A stretch of DNA of 64,000 bases from Deltaproteobacteria bacterium (GTDB taxonomy: Bacteria > Myxococcota_C > UBA6777), in assembly GCA_006226375.1 (NCBI GenBank), contig SBHC01000005.1:296385-360384 (forward strand), written 5' to 3'. The position numbers were made by a program, and so were the translations under genes. Every line of letters starts with the position of its first letter. Position 1 is the stretch's first letter. The notes beneath the pieces are model-generated. The model saw only the letters and a list, made by a program, of their open reading frames with translations. It did not search any database and had not been told where the DNA came from. Shown in pieces: positions 9,556 to 18,343 of the stretch.

Positions 9556-10476
9556 ATGCATCTGGAATACCCCGAGGTTCAAGGCTCCGACGAAACCTTC
9601 GACTGGCGTCTGGCTCCAGTCCCTCTACAAGACGCCCACTGTACGAACCGTTCGTGCGGGACATACAAACAAACCAAGCTGGCTAGACTGCAATTCCAGA
9701 CCCGACCGTCCTATCCTGTGCAGGTCTATTGCCAGGAATGCAAGAGCACCTGGCACTCCGTCCAACAATGGTTTGGACAGCTACAGCCGCTGCAGTCCGA
9801 GGTCATGGGCCTGTTGGTTGTAACCGGTTCACTGGCGGCCCTACCCTTCTTACCATGGGACAAAACGTACCGCACAGTGGGGATGGTCGCGATGGTCCTT
9901 GCCATGTTCCAGATCTTTGCGAAGCTGTGGTCTCGCAGCCAGCGGAAAAGAGCGTACTCCCTTCTGGCAGAGCTCACATCCTCCGTTCCATTCTACCACG
10001 ACGCGCTCAACACTCAGGAGTTGCAACGCCGCCTGACCCAGATGTCGGATCGCTTCAATCGTGACATGCACCGCAAGCTCCTTGCCTTTCTCAAGCGTCT
10101 CAAGGGCTCAGGTCTTCGTCAGATGCAGCAACTCCGTCAGTCGCTCCTCCTTCACAACAAGATGACCTCGAAAACTCTCCAGCGACGCCTCGACAGCGCC
10201 AGCTGGAAAGAAGGTGAAACCACAAACCTACGAGCGCTCGTAACCCTACTCCAGCATATCGAACAACAGCCGGACGCTTGGCTCGACTTGCCCCTGCAAC
10301 TCAAAGATACGCTGGACTCCTTGGAACAAGCCTTAATCGACTGGCCCCAGGCCGCCTCTGAAGAAGCCAAAACCTTGATGGCCGACATCCAACTCTTCCA
10401 CGAAGAAGGGGTTGGCATAGTGAGCAAGGTTGCCGATGCTTTGGGAGAAAAAGAAGAGGACACCGAAGGCGAGTGA
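9556..10476 (+). CDS. Zinc-ribbon two-helix membrane protein, unknown function
   Basis: The start was set at ATG 9556, preceded by GAGAGAA; the reading frame upstream of it overlaps the divergent flavoprotein gene and is not coding. The 306-residue product has an N-terminal four-cysteine element (C..CTNRSC-type pair about residues 23-28 and CQEC about residues 54-57), two hydrophobic helices (about residues 78-94 and 105-122), then a long soluble, charged alpha-helical domain rich in Gln, Leu and Arg, probably coiled coil, ending in an acidic tail. The layout suggests an inner-membrane protein with both ends in the cytoplasm. No family recognised. It is transcribed divergently from the thioredoxin-reductase-like gene. 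Confidence 0.65.
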   Translation: MHLEYPEVQGSDETFDWRLAPVPLQDAHCTNRSCGTYKQTKLARLQFQTRPSYPVQVYCQECKSTWHSVQQWFGQLQPLQSEVMGLLVVTGSLAALPFLPWDKTYRTVGMVAMVLAMFQIFAKLWSRSQRKRAYSLLAELTSSVPFYHDALNTQELQRRLTQMSDRFNRDMHRKLLAFLKRLKGSGLRQMQQLRQSLLLHNKMTSKTLQRRLDSASWKEGETTNLRALVTLLQHIEQQPDAWLDLPLQLKDTLDSLEQALIDWPQAASEEAKTLMADIQLFHEEGVGIVSKVADALGEKEEDTEGE

Positions 10477-10518
10477 TTGGGGAACGAACGAGGTTCCTGA
10501 AGCTTGGTACAGGTGCGC

Positions 10519-10821
10519 CTAGAGGTCGTTGAGATCTTGGAGGATGCGCTTCTTGAAGTCGGGGCGAAGCTGAATCATCGACTCCAACTTCACTTTGTGA
10601 ATGGTGCCTCCGATCACATCACCGTAGGGTCTGGTGATGTCACCCTGGATGGAGTCTTCCTTGAAGGTCAGGATGGTCGTTTTCATGGCACGCTCATTCA
10701 TCGCTTTTTTGGTGGTTTTTGCCTTGGCTTTGACGGTCGCGACCTTCGCAGCTGTTGCTGTAGAGGCGACCAACGCCAAGCTCATGACACCGACGACCCA
10801 CCCAAACATCCATCGCTTCAT
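10519..10821 (-). CDS. Small exported protein, conserved-looking C-terminal motif
   Basis: The start was moved to ATG 10821, which has AGGAGA upstream and begins a clean signal peptide (MKRWMFGWVVGVMSLALVAS, cleavage probable after TATA-A). The mature part, about 75 residues, starts with a Lys/Ala/Thr-rich stretch and continues into a compact segment with FKEDSIQGDITRPYGDVIGG and a C-terminus rich in L, R and D (LRPDFKKRILQDLNDL). I have the impression of similar small periplasmic proteins in Myxococcota but cannot confirm it. It is convergent with the zinc-ribbon gene and upstream of nothing on the same strand. Function unknown. Confidence 0.65.
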   Translation of the reverse strand: MKRWMFGWVVGVMSLALVASTATAAKVATVKAKAKTTKKAMNERAMKTTILTFKEDSIQGDITRPYGDVIGGTIHKVKLESMIQLRPDFKKRILQDLNDL

Positions 10822-10953
10822 GACTGACTCTCCTGTTGGTTTCAAAGGTTGAAGAATCTCTATCGTTTCTAACACTCTAGCTGGCGGAGTAGAGAGACCG
10901 CAACCTTTTTCTTGGACAACCGTAGAGACGCCACGTTCCCAACCGGCCAACCT

Positions 10954-11229
10954 TTACGACGCGGGCTTTTTTTCTGCGCTGGCTTCGCCGCCTTCTTCAG
11001 CACCCGTTACTTCTTTGACCTTGGCAGCGACGCGACCGATCCAAACAGCGGCAACCACCGCCACAATAGTGACGATGGATGCGTACACAAACTGTGCGCC
11101 GATGCCTTCTCCCTTGGCGTAGTATTTGGCAAACAACGCCTTAATCGCGTCGTTCCAAGCAAGCGCTGCCACAAGGCCAAACGCGCTGGTCATCAGGTTG
11201 CTCATTTTGTCGAGGATCTGTTCTGTCAT
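10954..11229 (-). CDS. DUF5654-like small membrane protein
   Basis: The start at ATG 11229 has an excellent ribosome site, AAGGAGGTCTTT. The 91-residue product has two hydrophobic helices: one around AFGLVAALAWNDAIKALF (residues about 16-33) and one around ASIVTIVAVVAAVWIG (residues about 50-65), with a short Lys/Tyr/Gly loop between them and a Glu/Ala/Lys tail. This matches the general pattern of DUF5654 proteins, small two-helix membrane proteins of unknown role. It lies upstream of the small exported protein on the same strand, 132 bp apart, and is divergent from the kinase gene. Confidence 0.65.
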   Translation of the reverse strand: MTEQILDKMSNLMTSAFGLVAALAWNDAIKALFAKYYAKGEGIGAQFVYASIVTIVAVVAAVWIGRVAAKVKEVTGAEEGGEASAEKKPAS

Positions 11230-11495
11230 AAAGACCTCCTTCACATTGTGTGTCGGGTGAAAGTACACGACACCCTCTTGAATTGAACGAGCCCGGATCT
11301 TACGGTGAAAGCGAGACAAAGCCCAAAAAAGTCGCAAACGACGATTGGGCGAAACAAGTTCGCACACTTTGCCGACAACAAGAGTGTGCCTGAGCCATAG
11401 AATGTTCAGGAGATAGGGTTTCAGGAGGGGTCCACAAGGGCAAATCCAACACAACCGATAGAGGCAGTTCTGTTCCCCCAACATTGCAAAGCACA

Positions 11496-14400
11496 ATGTC
11501 CAATGCACCGACACATATAGGCCCTTACGTTCTCTCCACGTCACTTGGACAGGGAAGCACAGGAACGGTGTATCGTGCGCGTCATGCTTTACAGGGTCAT
11601 GAGGTTGCGCTCAAAACGGTGCGGCTCCCTCACGCCCAAATGTTGACAACAATTCGGCATGAGATTCACATGCTCTCACGCCTGGATCATCCTGGGATCG
11701 TAAAGATTTTGGAGCATGGAGTGCACCAGGGAAATCCTTGGTATGCCATGGAGTTGGTCCAAGGAACCAGCCTTCGAGAGTACACCACGCAGTCGGTCTT
11801 GCTCCAAGGACAAACCACCAACCCAACCGCGATTGGGATCGACACAGAACCGACACCCATACCGTTTGAAGCCCCTCTCACGAGCTACACGATGGGCTAT
11901 GAGTCTTGGGATGACGGAACAGACATTGTCTCGTCCTCGCCATTGCACCGCGATGAAGAATCAGCCACAACTCCCCAACCAGGCTTTTCTTCCACGTCTA
12001 AGCTGCTGCCGCTGTCCCAGGTTCTCTCCCTCATTCACCGCCTCTGTGAGCCTTTGGCCTTTCTCCATGGCGAAGGGTTTGTCCACTGCGACCTGAAACC
12101 AGAGAACATCATCATCCGCCCAGACGGCTCCCCGGTGTTGATTGATTTTGGGTTGCTCCAGCGCTTCCGGGCTAGCCTTGGCCGCGAGACGATCGATGCA
12201 ACAGCGCAACGTGGTGGAACGCCCATGTACATGGCGCCGGAGCAAGTGCTTCAGGCGCACGTTGACGCTCGCGCCGACATCTATGCTCTGGGTTGTATCT
12301 TTTACGAGTTGTTGACAGGCACGCCTCCCTTTCAGGGAAAATCTCGCGAGGTCCTGGCCCAGCACCTATTTGGCAATCTCAAGCCACCCTCTTCTGTCGT
12401 AGAGACCTTGCCACCTGAAGTGGATCAACTGGTGATGCAGCTGTTGGCACGAGAAGTCGATCAACGCCTGGGCTACGTTGACACCGTTGCCGCACAGCTC
12501 GAACACATGGGCGTAACACGAACCCGCTATGCTTACGCACCTCCCGCCAAGATCTACTTGTATCCTCCGGGCCTTGTGGGTCGAAGCTCACCCCTCAAAA
12601 AGCTGCAAAAGAAGTGGGGGCAAATCGACAAAGAGCAGGGACAGTTCTACTGGATCGGTGGAGAGAGTGGGATTGGAAAAACCCGTCTGGCCGCGGAGTT
12701 TGCGCGCTGGGCCCAGCAAAAGAAAGCCCGAGTGATTACCAGCGCCTGTCTGGAGAAACGCTCCAATGTGCTCGGCCTGTTCTTGCCTTTCCTGGTCGCC
12801 GTCGCTGATGACATCCTTGAAAAAGGACAACAAGAGCAAGAGCGCTTGCTGGGTGAACACATCGCTGCGTTGGGCATGTACGAAGAGTCCATAGCCGCCT
12901 TGTCTCAGCAGCCCCAGCAAGAAGCTCCCGATCGAACCCCACAGCAGATCCATCGGGCGCTGTGTGAAGCGCTCCACAGAACGCTTCATGCCTTCGCGGT
13001 TCCACAGCCCGTCCTTCTCGTGATGGACGACCTGCAATGGGCCGACGATCTCTCCCTCTCCGTGCTTCACAACTTGCTGCAAGAAGGACTCCCTTCCCGT
13101 GTGATGGTGGTTGGAACCTACCGCAGCGAAGAGGTGTCGCCGCGCTTGCAAAACCTCCTCGACATTGCACCCGATCACAACATTCGCTTGAAGCATTTGG
13201 ACGCAGACAGCGTCAAAACGATACTTGGCGAGATGTTATGCCTGGAAGAGCCGCCCCAATCCTTTGCTCGTTATCTCAGCCAGCACTCGGGAGGAAACCC
13301 TCTGTTCCTCGCCGAATACATCCACGCCGCTGTAGAAGATGGCTTGTTCTGGCGTGACAACGAGGGACGATGGCACTTTTCAGCACCGCAAGAGTGGTCC
13401 AAGAAGGCCACACTGGATGCCCATCTTCCTCTTCCGCTCTCCCTCCAAGAGCTCCTTCAGCGCAGGCTCGATCGACTCTCCCCCACCGCCCGACTGTACG
13501 CTTCTTGCGTCGCGGTGCTAGGTCGCGCAGTTCCCGTCAGCTTGCTACAGCTTCTCACAGAAACCGACGAATGGAACATGGTCGAGGTGTTGCGAGAGCT
13601 TCAGCAAGGCAAAGTCCTTCAGCAGAACCACATCCGCCAGGTCCGCTTTGAGCACGACCAGATCCGGTCGATGGCGTATGCGTTGATGAGCCTGCCTGTA
13701 CGCTCAACGCTCCACCGCAAAGCAGCCGAATGTCTCGAAGAATCCGCAGACATCTACCCCGACTTCGTTCACGACGTCGGCGATCACTGGAACATCGCTG
13801 GCCAACCTGACAAAGCGCGTGAAGGCTATGTACAGGCTGCCAAAAAGGCCCGCCAACGCAACGCATTCGACGAAGCCATACGGTTGTACCAAAAGGCCCT
13901 ATCCCTCGAAGCCAACACCGCCCATGACACCATCCGTTTGCTTCACACGCTCGGCGAAGTCTACACCCACACCGGCGACACCACACAAGCCCTCGACCAC
14001 TTTCGACTGATCACCAACATCGCCCGACAGCACAACCTTCAAGATGAAGAAGCCAAGAGCCTCTATCATGAGGCCGTCACGCTTGCCCAGATTGGTCAAT
14101 TTGAGCAGGCTCACCGCGTGTTTAAGAAGGTCCTTGCGATTTACCAGAGGCAGGGGGACATCCCACAACAAGGTAAGATCCTGGGCAACCTCGCCAACAT
14201 CGCTCACGAGCAAGGCAACCCACAACAGGCCCAAGAGATGTTTCATGAAGCCTTGGAGTTGCTGCGCCAAAGTGGCGACCGACGACGGGAAGGGATTGTG
14301 CTTGGCAACCTCGCCAACGTCTTTCACTCCCAAGGGAAACTGCGCGAAGCGAGCGCGTACTTTGAACAAGCGCTCGCCATCCATCGAGAGCAAAAGAACT

Positions 14401-14987
14401 CAGTCTCGGAGGCCCTCACCCTCGCAAACCTCGGCTTAACAAAAACATTGGAAGGTCAGTATGTGGAAGCGATGAGTTTGCTGCAACAGTCGCTCATCAC
14501 GTACCGCGCCCTGCGTCATCGACGAGGAGAAGGGTTTGCCTTGGGAAATCTGGCTTTCAACCTGCACCTGCAAGGCAAGCACGACCGAGCCTTGGAGTTC
14601 TTTCCCAAAGCCATCAAGATGATGCAACGAACCCAGACTGTCCTGTTTGAAGGGGTGTTTCGCACATACCAACATATGATCTTGCGCCGCACTGGAGCGT
14701 CTGCAGAGACCCTCGAACCTCTTCTGGAGGAAGCCCACCAATGCTTTTCCCGAGCAGGCCAAACCCCCTATGCCATCCTGACTTTTTGTGAAGAAGGACA
14801 CCTCAACTTGCTCAAGGGGAAGTCAGCGGACGCACAACTTCAAAAGGCCCAAGAGATTGCGGCAAGCTGCCATGTGCCAGCCGACGCCTCCACCGAATAC
14901 AACAGAGCGATCGAACGCCTCAAGCGAGCCCTTCAAGCCCTACCCGAGCAGCGCAAGAACGGGGAGTCGTCCTCCACGTTTCCTTAA
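11496..14987 (+). CDS. Ser/Thr protein kinase fused to AAA ATPase and TPR domains
   Basis: A 1163-residue cytoplasmic regulator; ATG 11496 is preferred over the TTG 12 bp upstream. Residues about 9-350 are a Hanks-type kinase: glycine loop GQGSTGTVY, Lys40 (VALK), catalytic HCDLKPEN (Asp199), DFG 217-219 and APEQ. The usual HRD is HCD, so this is a non-RD kinase. A Ser/Thr/Pro-rich insertion of about 70 residues (98-168) splits the N-lobe from the C-lobe. An AAA-type ATPase follows, with Walker A GGESGIGKT (about 388-396) and Walker B VLLVMDD (about 506-512), then about eight TPR units (about 760-1120). No membrane helix is seen. The layout matches large signalling kinases abundant in myxobacteria. 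The gene ends overlapping the convergent DtxR-type regulator by 4 bp. Confidence 0.9.
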   Translation: MSNAPTHIGPYVLSTSLGQGSTGTVYRARHALQGHEVALKTVRLPHAQMLTTIRHEIHMLSRLDHPGIVKILEHGVHQGNPWYAMELVQGTSLREYTTQSVLLQGQTTNPTAIGIDTEPTPIPFEAPLTSYTMGYESWDDGTDIVSSSPLHRDEESATTPQPGFSSTSKLLPLSQVLSLIHRLCEPLAFLHGEGFVHCDLKPENIIIRPDGSPVLIDFGLLQRFRASLGRETIDATAQRGGTPMYMAPEQVLQAHVDARADIYALGCIFYELLTGTPPFQGKSREVLAQHLFGNLKPPSSVVETLPPEVDQLVMQLLAREVDQRLGYVDTVAAQLEHMGVTRTRYAYAPPAKIYLYPPGLVGRSSPLKKLQKKWGQIDKEQGQFYWIGGESGIGKTRLAAEFARWAQQKKARVITSACLEKRSNVLGLFLPFLVAVADDILEKGQQEQERLLGEHIAALGMYEESIAALSQQPQQEAPDRTPQQIHRALCEALHRTLHAFAVPQPVLLVMDDLQWADDLSLSVLHNLLQEGLPSRVMVVGTYRSEEVSPRLQNLLDIAPDHNIRLKHLDADSVKTILGEMLCLEEPPQSFARYLSQHSGGNPLFLAEYIHAAVEDGLFWRDNEGRWHFSAPQEWSKKATLDAHLPLPLSLQELLQRRLDRLSPTARLYASCVAVLGRAVPVSLLQLLTETDEWNMVEVLRELQQGKVLQQNHIRQVRFEHDQIRSMAYALMSLPVRSTLHRKAAECLEESADIYPDFVHDVGDHWNIAGQPDKAREGYVQAAKKARQRNAFDEAIRLYQKALSLEANTAHDTIRLLHTLGEVYTHTGDTTQALDHFRLITNIARQHNLQDEEAKSLYHEAVTLAQIGQFEQAHRVFKKVLAIYQRQGDIPQQGKILGNLANIAHEQGNPQQAQEMFHEALELLRQSGDRRREGIVLGNLANVFHSQGKLREASAYFEQALAIHREQKNSVSEALTLANLGLTKTLEGQYVEAMSLLQQSLITYRALRHRRGEGFALGNLAFNLHLQGKHDRALEFFPKAIKMMQRTQTVLFEGVFRTYQHMILRRTGASAETLEPLLEEAHQCFSRAGQTPYAILTFCEEGHLNLLKGKSADAQLQKAQEIAASCHVPADASTEYNRAIERLKRALQALPEQRKNGESSSTFP

Positions 14988-15700
14988 GGATTCTTCTCTT
15001 CTGTATCCGGCGTGATCCACAGATGTTTGGCCACTTCCAAGGAGAGAAGCTGTTCGGTGCCATCGACGTCAAGCTGAACGACGCCGTCAGCAGGCTGCCG
15101 GGCGATCACTCGAACAGGCGTCTTGGGAAACAGCCCCAAGCTCGCCACATGACGAAGCAAGCCAGCGTCATGGTCGTCGACTTCTGCGACAACACCAACG
15201 GTTCCACCTTCCACCTTGTCCAAGGCCAAGACGTGACGACGAATGATCTCACCATCCTTGGAGGGAATGGGTTGCCCATGAGGATCTGTGTCTGGATCAT
15301 CCAAAAGTTGGGCGAGCTTGTCTTCCAGATACTCAGAGAGTGCGTGTTCCAGTTGGTGGGCTTCGGCGTGAACACGATCCCAAGGAACCCCAACAACCTC
15401 CGCAAGGAACAGCTCGATCAGCCGGTGATGACGGACTATTTCAAGGGCAGTCTTTTCGCCAGAAGGAGTCAGGCCCACACCGTAATAGGGTTCATGTTCG
15501 ACCAGCTCCATGCTCGCCAAACGCTTTAGCATTTTGGTGACCGAAGCCGGCGCAACAGCAAGTTGCTCGGCCAAGGCAGTCGTCGACACTTTCTTCCCGC
15601 GCTCTTCCAATTTGTAAATGGCGCGCAGATAATCCTCGACCGCTCGACTTAACTTTTCTTTGGTGGGTTTCTCTTTGTTGTTGTTTGTTCCCACAGTCAC
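14984..15700 (-). CDS. DtxR/MntR-family metal-dependent repressor
   Basis: A 238-residue regulator with the three family domains: N-terminal winged helix (residues about 15-80, TTALAEQLAVAPASVTKMLK), dimerisation and metal-binding helices (about 85-150) and a C-terminal FeoA/SH3-like domain (about 165-235). The metal ligands equivalent to DtxR His79, Glu83, His98, Glu105 and His106 can be aligned (RHHRLIEL, RVHAEAHQLEH), but the position of DtxR Cys102 is His here. The family represses iron or manganese uptake genes when metal is bound; no target operator was recognised nearby. Start is GTG 15700 with only a weak ribosome site. No transporter gene adjoins it, so it is probably a global regulator. 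Confidence 0.85.
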   Translation of the reverse strand: MTVGTNNNKEKPTKEKLSRAVEDYLRAIYKLEERGKKVSTTALAEQLAVAPASVTKMLKRLASMELVEHEPYYGVGLTPSGEKTALEIVRHHRLIELFLAEVVGVPWDRVHAEAHQLEHALSEYLEDKLAQLLDDPDTDPHGQPIPSKDGEIIRRHVLALDKVEGGTVGVVAEVDDHDAGLLRHVASLGLFPKTPVRVIARQPADGVVQLDVDGTEQLLSLEVAKHLWITPDTEEKNP

Positions 15701-15810
15701 CCCAGGTCTCCGCTAGAGAATTTCGTTACCACTACATTCATACCGTTAAGTCGGCCCAAGCGCAACGCTCCACTGCAGCGAGGGAATCACGGGACGAGGC
15801 TTTCCCACGC

Positions 15811-17367
15811 TTACGACGTGCGGTAATGAACCCCTCGACTGACACGATTTCGATAGGCCGCATGTGTCACAGCCAGCGCTGTCTGCACGCCGTTTCGCAG
15901 ACCAATCACTGCATCACTGGGGAAGGTGTGCCTATAAAACGACTCAACCTCAAACTGAAGTTCACGCAAAATTTGCAGAGCACGCTTCAGGCGTCGTTTG
16001 GTACGGACCAGCCCCACATAGTTCCACATGGTGTATTGAATGGTCAGCCAGTCTTGCTGCACCAGGGCCGGGTCGGCTTCCTCTGTCCGAAGCTCCCATT
16101 CGCGGATGTCGTCGGTGCGAGGAACGGAATGTTGCTTCCACTTCCGATGCATGCTCTCAGCCGCCTGGTAGCCCCATGTGATCGTCTCCAGAAGCGACGT
16201 GGATGCCAGACGGTTCGCTCCATGAACTCCCGTACAGCTGACCTCTCCCACGGCTCGCAGACCAGGAACGTTGGTTTGTCCTTCCAGGTCCACAGCAACC
16301 CCTCCGCAAGCGTAATGCGCCGCAGGCACCACAGGGATCGACTCTTGTGTAAGATCGATGTTGTACTGCAAGCACAGCTCGTGGATGTTGGGAAACCGCT
16401 CCACCAAAGCATCGGCAGACAGGTGTGAAACGTCCAGGTACACGCAGTCTTCGGCGGTTCGCAGCATCTCTTCGTGAATTCCACGCGCCACCACATCACG
16501 AGGAGCCAACTCTGCCTGCTCATGGATTTGGTTCATAAACCGCTCACCCTTCGCGTTTCGAAGCAGGCCCCCTTCCCCTCGGACGGCCTCGCTGATCAGA
16601 AACCTTGGCGCATGACGAACGTACAAAGCCGTGGGGTGAAACTGGATGTACTCCATGTGAATCACCCGAGCCATCGCTCGATACGCCATAGCAACGCCGT
16701 CACCTCGGGCTCGGCCGGGGTTCGTGGTGTGTAGGTAAATTTGCCCCAGACCACCTGTCGCCAAAACGGTCTCTTGGGCAACGAAGGACTCCACCTCGTT
16801 GTTAGCCTGCAACATGACATACGCCCCCAAACATTGGGGCTCTTCGTAGATATCCTTGGGGTTGGTGGTGTGAAAGCCGCGGAGAATCAGATCAATGGCG
16901 GTTGCACCTTTGAACACGGTAATTCCAGGGTGTGCTTCGACCTCACGCATCAAGTGACTGGCGATGTAACGGCCTGTCGCGTCTTGCACATGCAGCACTC
17001 TCGGACAGGAGTGGGCACCCTCCGCAGTGAAGTGGAGAGCACCGCTTTCGTCCCGGTCAAACGGGATGTTGCAACGTTCAAAGAGCAGCTCCTCCACAAC
17101 CTTGGGGCCACGTGTCGAGAGAAGCTGGACGGCCTCGTCACGACAGATCCCCACACCGGCTGTCTGAATATCTTGAGCCAGTTGCTCTGGAGAGTCGTCA
17201 TGCCCCCGGTAGATGATACCTCCCTGCGCCCAGCCTGTGTTGGAGTCACGAGCCGGCTTCCATGTGTGGGAGAGCATGTGGACCGAAAGGCCCAGATCTG
17301 CCGCCCGCAAGGCAGTCGCGCATCCTGCTGCACCTGCGCCAATCACCAAGACATCTGACTCTCTCAT
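15811..17367 (-). CDS. nadB: L-aspartate oxidase
   Basis: Oxidises L-aspartate to iminoaspartate with FAD, the first step of de novo NAD synthesis; quinolinate synthase (nadA) is not in the window. The 518-residue protein shows the FAD motif VLVIGAGAAGCATALRAA at the start, the SNTGWAQGGI element, GAHSCPRVLHVQDATGR, EYIQFHPTALY, the active-site region HYACGGVAVD, and GEVSCTGVHGANRLASTSLLE near the FAD-binding end, all as in NadB rather than succinate dehydrogenase. The start was taken as ATG 17367, with AAAGG upstream, rather than the TTG seven codons before it. A plausible promoter lies at 17416-17445. Confidence 0.93.
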   Translation of the reverse strand: MRESDVLVIGAGAAGCATALRAADLGLSVHMLSHTWKPARDSNTGWAQGGIIYRGHDDSPEQLAQDIQTAGVGICRDEAVQLLSTRGPKVVEELLFERCNIPFDRDESGALHFTAEGAHSCPRVLHVQDATGRYIASHLMREVEAHPGITVFKGATAIDLILRGFHTTNPKDIYEEPQCLGAYVMLQANNEVESFVAQETVLATGGLGQIYLHTTNPGRARGDGVAMAYRAMARVIHMEYIQFHPTALYVRHAPRFLISEAVRGEGGLLRNAKGERFMNQIHEQAELAPRDVVARGIHEEMLRTAEDCVYLDVSHLSADALVERFPNIHELCLQYNIDLTQESIPVVPAAHYACGGVAVDLEGQTNVPGLRAVGEVSCTGVHGANRLASTSLLETITWGYQAAESMHRKWKQHSVPRTDDIREWELRTEEADPALVQQDWLTIQYTMWNYVGLVRTKRRLKRALQILRELQFEVESFYRHTFPSDAVIGLRNGVQTALAVTHAAYRNRVSRGVHYRTS

Positions 17368-17415
17368 CCACTTTGCCTTTCGCTTCAAGCGTTCGATTTA
17401 ACTCGCAAGAGATCC

Positions 17416-17445
17416 TATATAGCTTGGGAACAACTCTCCTTGCAA
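17416..17445 (-). promoter_or_regulatory. Putative sigma-70 promoter of nadB
   Basis: On the minus strand TTGCAA (17440-17445) and TATATA (17416-17421) are separated by 18 bp, and the -10 element lies about 48 bp before the nadB ATG. Judged by eye from the consensus only. Confidence 0.4.
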
Positions 17446-17631
17446 CATTATGCGAGACAAGAGGGATTTCACGGTCAAACGGGTTGACTCGACAGCCTCC
17501 TTCGAGTAGTCTCCGTTCCCGATTTTGCTGGAAAAGTTCGCCCTTTCCAGCCCACGACAAAGACCGTCCATCCTGCCCGCTGCAGATCGCTTGCCAAAGC
17601 GCCTTTGCAGCGTCTTTACGAGGAGTTCTTC

Positions 17632-18216
17632 ATGCGTACCTTGTTGCTCGTTCTTGGTTTGCTTGTGGCCAGCATCGGCCTTTCCCCCAACGCTGACGCC
17701 GCACAAGCCGGAACCTACGTGCTGGACAAAGCCACGTTGGGCAAAAAGCTGAAAGCCAAATTTGCCAAGCTGCCAGCCAACCGCAAAGCCTTCGTTGCGG
17801 TGGCCAAGGGCATGTTCGCGAGCCTCTCCATGACCCTCAGCCTGGGCAAAGATGGAAAAGCCACCACAGAGTCCTCCATGAAAGTGTTTGGTCGGACTCG
17901 TCTCTACAAGGGCGCAGGAACCTGGACCCAAAAGGGTGGAACCGTCACGATCAAAACCACCGTGACCAGTAAGAAGCGCAAGCCTTTTCCCCAAACCATC
18001 GTCTGCAAAGACAGCGGTAAGGGTCTGCTCTGTAGCAACCCGAAGCTCAAGCAAAGCGCCCTGCCCTTCCTCCCCGCAGGAAGCGTTCGCAAGGAAGTCA
18101 AAGCGCCGGCCAAGCGCGCCCAAGCTCCCGCCAAAGCACCTGCTCGCCCTGCAGCCCCTGCACGTCGCGCCCCGGCCAAAGCACCCGCACGACGCGCAGC
18201 CCCTGCAACTCGCTAA
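17632..18216 (+). CDS. Small exported protein with Ala/Pro/Lys/Arg-rich tail
   Basis: ATG 17632 is preceded by GAGGAG and begins a signal peptide (MRTLLLVLGLLVASIGL, cleavage near ADA-AQ). The mature protein has a domain of about 120 residues with alternating Gly, Thr and Lys in short beta-like stretches (ASLSMTLSLGKDGKAT, GGTVTIKTTVTS), two cysteines (VCKDSGKGLLC) and then a low-complexity tail of about 45 residues built of APAK and APAR repeats. The core suggests a small beta-barrel, lipocalin-like, but I cannot place it. The basic tail could bind acidic polymers. Divergent from nadB; alaS follows 127 bp downstream. Confidence 0.65.
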   Translation: MRTLLLVLGLLVASIGLSPNADAAQAGTYVLDKATLGKKLKAKFAKLPANRKAFVAVAKGMFASLSMTLSLGKDGKATTESSMKVFGRTRLYKGAGTWTQKGGTVTIKTTVTSKKRKPFPQTIVCKDSGKGLLCSNPKLKQSALPFLPAGSVRKEVKAPAKRAQAPAKAPARPAAPARRAPAKAPARRAAPATR

Positions 18217-18226
18217 GGCTCTTGGC

Positions 18227-18252
18227 GGTGCTTGTTCCAGGCACCTTCACTT
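18227..18252 (+). terminator. Weak terminator-like hairpin before alaS
   Basis: GGTGC (18227-18231) pairs with GCACC (18241-18245) across a 9-nt loop and is followed by TTCACTTTCTC. The stem is short and the U tract poor. Confidence 0.3.
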
Positions 18253-18343
18253 TCTCAAAAAAGCTTCAAACTGTTCAGCCGCTTTCCAGTCTCTATAGAG
18301 GAACGCTCTGAACTCTCCTTTGCAAGGTATATGGGGTAGCTAC

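Noticed and set aside
10477..10518. GGAAC/GTTCC inverted repeat as a bidirectional terminator between convergent genes
   Set aside because: The stem is only 5 bp and no U tract follows on either strand.
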